DNA from: JAICMB01 sp963795935
GTDB taxonomy: Bacteria; Acidobacteriota; Terriglobia; Bryobacterales; Bryobacteraceae
Reading direction: 5' to 3'
Assembly (NCBI GenBank): GCA_963795935.1
Contig: CAWCJO010000029.1
Span: forward strand, 62,001-126,000
Length of the DNA: 64,000 nt
Part shown: in pieces, positions 61,829-64,000 of the stretch
Position numbering within the stretch: position 1 is the first letter of the stretch
Layout: the number at the start of each line of letters is the position of its first letter
The notes under the pieces: model-generated
Seen by the model: the letters and a program-made list of their open reading frames with translations, nothing else
Databases searched by the model: none
What the model was told of the DNA's origin: nothing
Position numbers and translations under genes: made by a program

Positions 61829-64000
61829 TCAGAAGGTGCGCCCGACCGAGAAACGGAACGTCGATGCCCTCTCATAAAACGGAAGCAAAGCGCCGTAAGT
61901 AGCCACGGCGCTGTTAAACGTCGCGGTGTTCGGGAACATCGAACGGTCGAACACGATGGGCGGCTGCAGGTTCTCTCCCACCCTCAGCGGGTTGTAGGCC
62001 CAATATACGCGGAAAGGCGCGTTCACCACCGGCATCAATACCTGAAGCTCCAGCCCCGTCGACATGCGCATCGCCTGCGTTCCGGGAGCGATCACGACGC
62101 CGCTGTTAAAGCCCGCTTCCGGGAATTCCTGATTGAGCTGCGCAACGCGCCCCGGATTTAACTTCAGCTGGCTCGCGAACGCCAGCTTGTCCACCCCGGC
62201 ATCCGCGAAGATCGCCAGCGTCACGGGTCCCACGATCGGAATGCGGTATTCGAAATTGGTCGTCACGTTAGTGTCGCCGCCGGGCGTGACGAACTGGTAA
62301 ATCGGGATTGTCTGGGTGACGTTCTGGAACGAAATCGCGCCGGTCGTGGGGTCCACGATTCTCTGCTGGCGTATCGTCCCGTCCGCGTTCATCACGTTGA
62401 CAGCCACCTCGCTGGGAATGAATCCGATCGGACTGATGCCCCAAATATCGAATCCCCGGATGTCGTTTTCGCCGCCGATATAGTACCGCGCGAACGGCGG
62501 CGCCACCTGCCCTCCATAGCCCGTGATCATGCGCCCCAGCACATGGAACCCGATCACGTGGCCCTTCTTGAATCCGTGCCGGAAATACTTGAAGTCGATG
62601 GTCGGCTCGATGGTATTGACGTTCCCGCCGAGCCCCGCCAGGCCGGTCGCCACGAAAAACGATTTGCCGCCCGATGGATTGATGGGATTATTGATCGTGT
62701 TGAAGGTGTATGAAGGCGTGACCTTGCTGGTGCGGATGCCGCTCAACGAATTCGGCCCGCTGACGCCCTGGAAATCGAGATAAGTGAAGTATGCCGTGGC
62801 GGCGTCCGTCAGCGTTTGGAGATTCGAGATGTCGTAGCCGTACGTAATGCCCACGCGCGCAAAGCTCCGCCGCAGCGGATACTGCATGAACACGGTGGCG
62901 CCATAGCCGTTCGACACGTAATTCAACAGGTTTTGCGAGCCCAGCTGGTTATAGAGCGGAATCAGGTTCTGGCCCGACAGAATCGACGCTTCCCGCGCCT
63001 GGTCGTAATTGAAGCGCTGCGTATAAAGCGTGAAGCCGGTCTGAATCGGCTTGTCGAACAGGTACGGCTCCGTGAAGCCGAACTGCACGCTGCGCAGGCG
63101 AGTGCCCAACTGCGAGCTCAGGCTCAGAGTCTCGCCCAGGCCCAGGAAATTATTGGTCGAATACGACAGCCCGACGAAGCTTCCCGCGATGCCCGACACT
63201 CCGCCGTTCAACTGGATGGAGTTCTTGCCGCGCTCCTTCAGGTTCAGCTTGAGGTCCACCGTGTCGGTCTTCGTATCGCGCTTGATGGTGGTCGATTCGC
63301 CTTCTTTCAACGGCTCGAAATATCCCAATTGATTCAGGCGCAGAATGCTCACGTCCCACAGACGCGTGTTGAACATGTCGCCTTCGTCGATCAGCAGCTC
63401 GCGGCGGATCACCTTATCGCGCGTCGTGCTGTTGCCGCTGAAATCGATGCGCCGCACGAAGAATTGCTTGCCCTCGTCCACCGACAAGGACATATCCATG
63501 GATCCTGTTTTGGTATCGGGATCGAAGGAAGGCTCCGCGACAAAATCGATGAACCCGAATTCGCCGTACAGCTTGCGCATGTTCTCGATGCCCTTGCGCA
63601 GCTTCGCCGTCGAAAACACGTCGCCTTGCCCCATGCCGAACAACGGCCGCATCAGCGCTTCCGGAGTGCGGAAGAAATTCACCCCCGTGAAGGTGATGCC
63701 GTGCAGATGATATTTCAGGCCTTCGTCGACCGTGACGGAAATGTCCGCCCGTTTGCCCGGCTTGTTGGGATGGATCAGCCAGATATGAGCGCCCGGGGCG
63801 TTGGGGCCGCCGACATCGTAAATCTTGACCGAGGAATCCACGGCGCGCGCCACGAAGTATCCGTGCTGCTGGTAGAAGTCCTGGATGCGGCTCTTGTCTT
63901 CCTCGAGCTTGCTCGAATCGAACGTCCGCGCAAACAGGTTCTCGCAACAGATCGAATACGGGATTCCGATCGGCTTCAGATTATGCATCGCGCGGATCAC
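61829..64000 (-). CDS. bamA: Outer membrane protein assembly factor BamA (5' end outside window)
   Basis: The last 723 residues of a BamA/Omp85 protein; the frame is open to the window edge, so the signal peptide and first POTRA domain(s) lie outside. Two to three POTRA domains are visible (around DFYQQHGYFVARAVDS, LYGEFGFIDFVAEPSF and the RRIDFSGNSTTRDKVIRRELLIDEGDMF strand). The 16-strand barrel follows from ~250, and the (V/I)RGF motif IRGFDIWGI is intact. It ends with FRFSVGRTF (C-terminal Phe). BamA inserts beta-barrel proteins in the outer membrane; the order bamA-skp is conserved in many Gram-negatives. Confidence 0.96.
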   Translation of the reverse strand: MIRAMHNLKPIGIPYSICCENLFARTFDSSKLEEDKSRIQDFYQQHGYFVARAVDSSVKIYDVGGPNAPGAHIWLIHPNKPGKRADISVTVDEGLKYHLHGITFTGVNFFRTPEALMRPLFGMGQGDVFSTAKLRKGIENMRKLYGEFGFIDFVAEPSFDPDTKTGSMDMSLSVDEGKQFFVRRIDFSGNSTTRDKVIRRELLIDEGDMFNTRLWDVSILRLNQLGYFEPLKEGESTTIKRDTKTDTVDLKLNLKERGKNSIQLNGGVSGIAGSFVGLSYSTNNFLGLGETLSLSSQLGTRLRSVQFGFTEPYLFDKPIQTGFTLYTQRFNYDQAREASILSGQNLIPLYNQLGSQNLLNYVSNGYGATVFMQYPLRRSFARVGITYGYDISNLQTLTDAATAYFTYLDFQGVSGPNSLSGIRTSKVTPSYTFNTINNPINPSGGKSFFVATGLAGLGGNVNTIEPTIDFKYFRHGFKKGHVIGFHVLGRMITGYGGQVAPPFARYYIGGENDIRGFDIWGISPIGFIPSEVAVNVMNADGTIRQQRIVDPTTGAISFQNVTQTIPIYQFVTPGGDTNVTTNFEYRIPIVGPVTLAIFADAGVDKLAFASQLKLNPGRVAQLNQEFPEAGFNSGVVIAPGTQAMRMSTGLELQVLMPVVNAPFRVYWAYNPLRVGENLQPPIVFDRSMFPNTATFNSAVATYGALLPFYERASTFRFSVGRTF

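Noticed and set aside
1..64000. CRISPR arrays, insertion sequences, rRNA, tRNA, riboswitches
   Set aside because: No regularly spaced repeats, no transposase-like protein or terminal inverted repeats, and no conserved RNA core was seen. Weakly conserved RNAs cannot be excluded by eye.

Overview
The window is about 60% GC and looks like chromosome from an Acidobacteriota of the Solibacter/Bryobacter type (order Bryobacterales). The indicators are two ADOP-type MacB/FtsX permeases without their own ATPase, a large Oar-like TonB-dependent receptor with an N-terminal carboxypeptidase-regulatory domain, a VWFA-related secreted protein of the acidobacterial type, GMC oxidoreductase with gluconate-2-dehydrogenase-subunit-3, and many Sec/Tat-exported enzymes. 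This is an inference from gene content; no rRNA or tRNA is present.

Layout. 0-3.5 kb: tail of an HpcH/HpaI aldolase, a class II aldolase, a YdjM-like membrane hydrolase and a lipid kinase. 3.5-9.6 kb: ligA, a DedA-like membrane protein, a TonB protein, and the conserved phoH-ybeY-corC operon. 9.8-15.3 kb: a lipid glycosyltransferase, a secreted alpha/beta hydrolase and an ADOP permease. 15.8-20.9 kb: a nucleoside salvage operon (pyrimidine nucleoside phosphorylase, CNT transporter, purine nucleoside phosphorylase, cytidine deaminase, Atz/Trz amidohydrolase) that carries several apparent frameshifts. 20.9-32.5 kb: a MutT and an accessory block of exported enzymes: two SelA-like PLP proteins, a DHDPS-like aldolase, three paralogous amidohydrolases, a RidA protein and a TonB-dependent receptor. 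32.5-36 kb: GMC dehydrogenase operon with an internally duplicated membrane protein. 36-48.3 kb: Mrr-type nuclease, VWFA protein, methyltransferase, M48 protease, class V aminotransferase, small secreted proteins, a decayed gene, a proteasome-fold protein, Mrp ATPase and a second ADOP permease.

48.37-55.78 kb is the most unusual part. It is a compact minus-strand operon: S-4TM putative pore-forming effector, calcineurin-like phosphoesterase, ECF sigma factor, a 62-residue small protein, a soluble zinc-finger (ZAS-like) protein and a 1156-residue cytoplasmic protein. That last protein joins two KaiC-like P-loop domains to a region resembling a complete MalE-type solute-binding protein. Near-identical 24-bp direct repeats lie at the two ends of the module. 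I read it as a candidate sensor/effector (conflict or stress) system with its own sigma/anti-sigma switch. Function is inferred, not shown.

56-64 kb: clpC, a LolD-type ABC ATPase, a DUF763 remnant, a BaiN/HI0933-type flavoprotein, an OmpH/Skp-like chaperone and bamA (cut by the window end).

Single-base frame breaks recur at 15.8-18.4, 34.8, 43 and 59.4 kb. Some are clearly decayed genes; others may be assembly errors.
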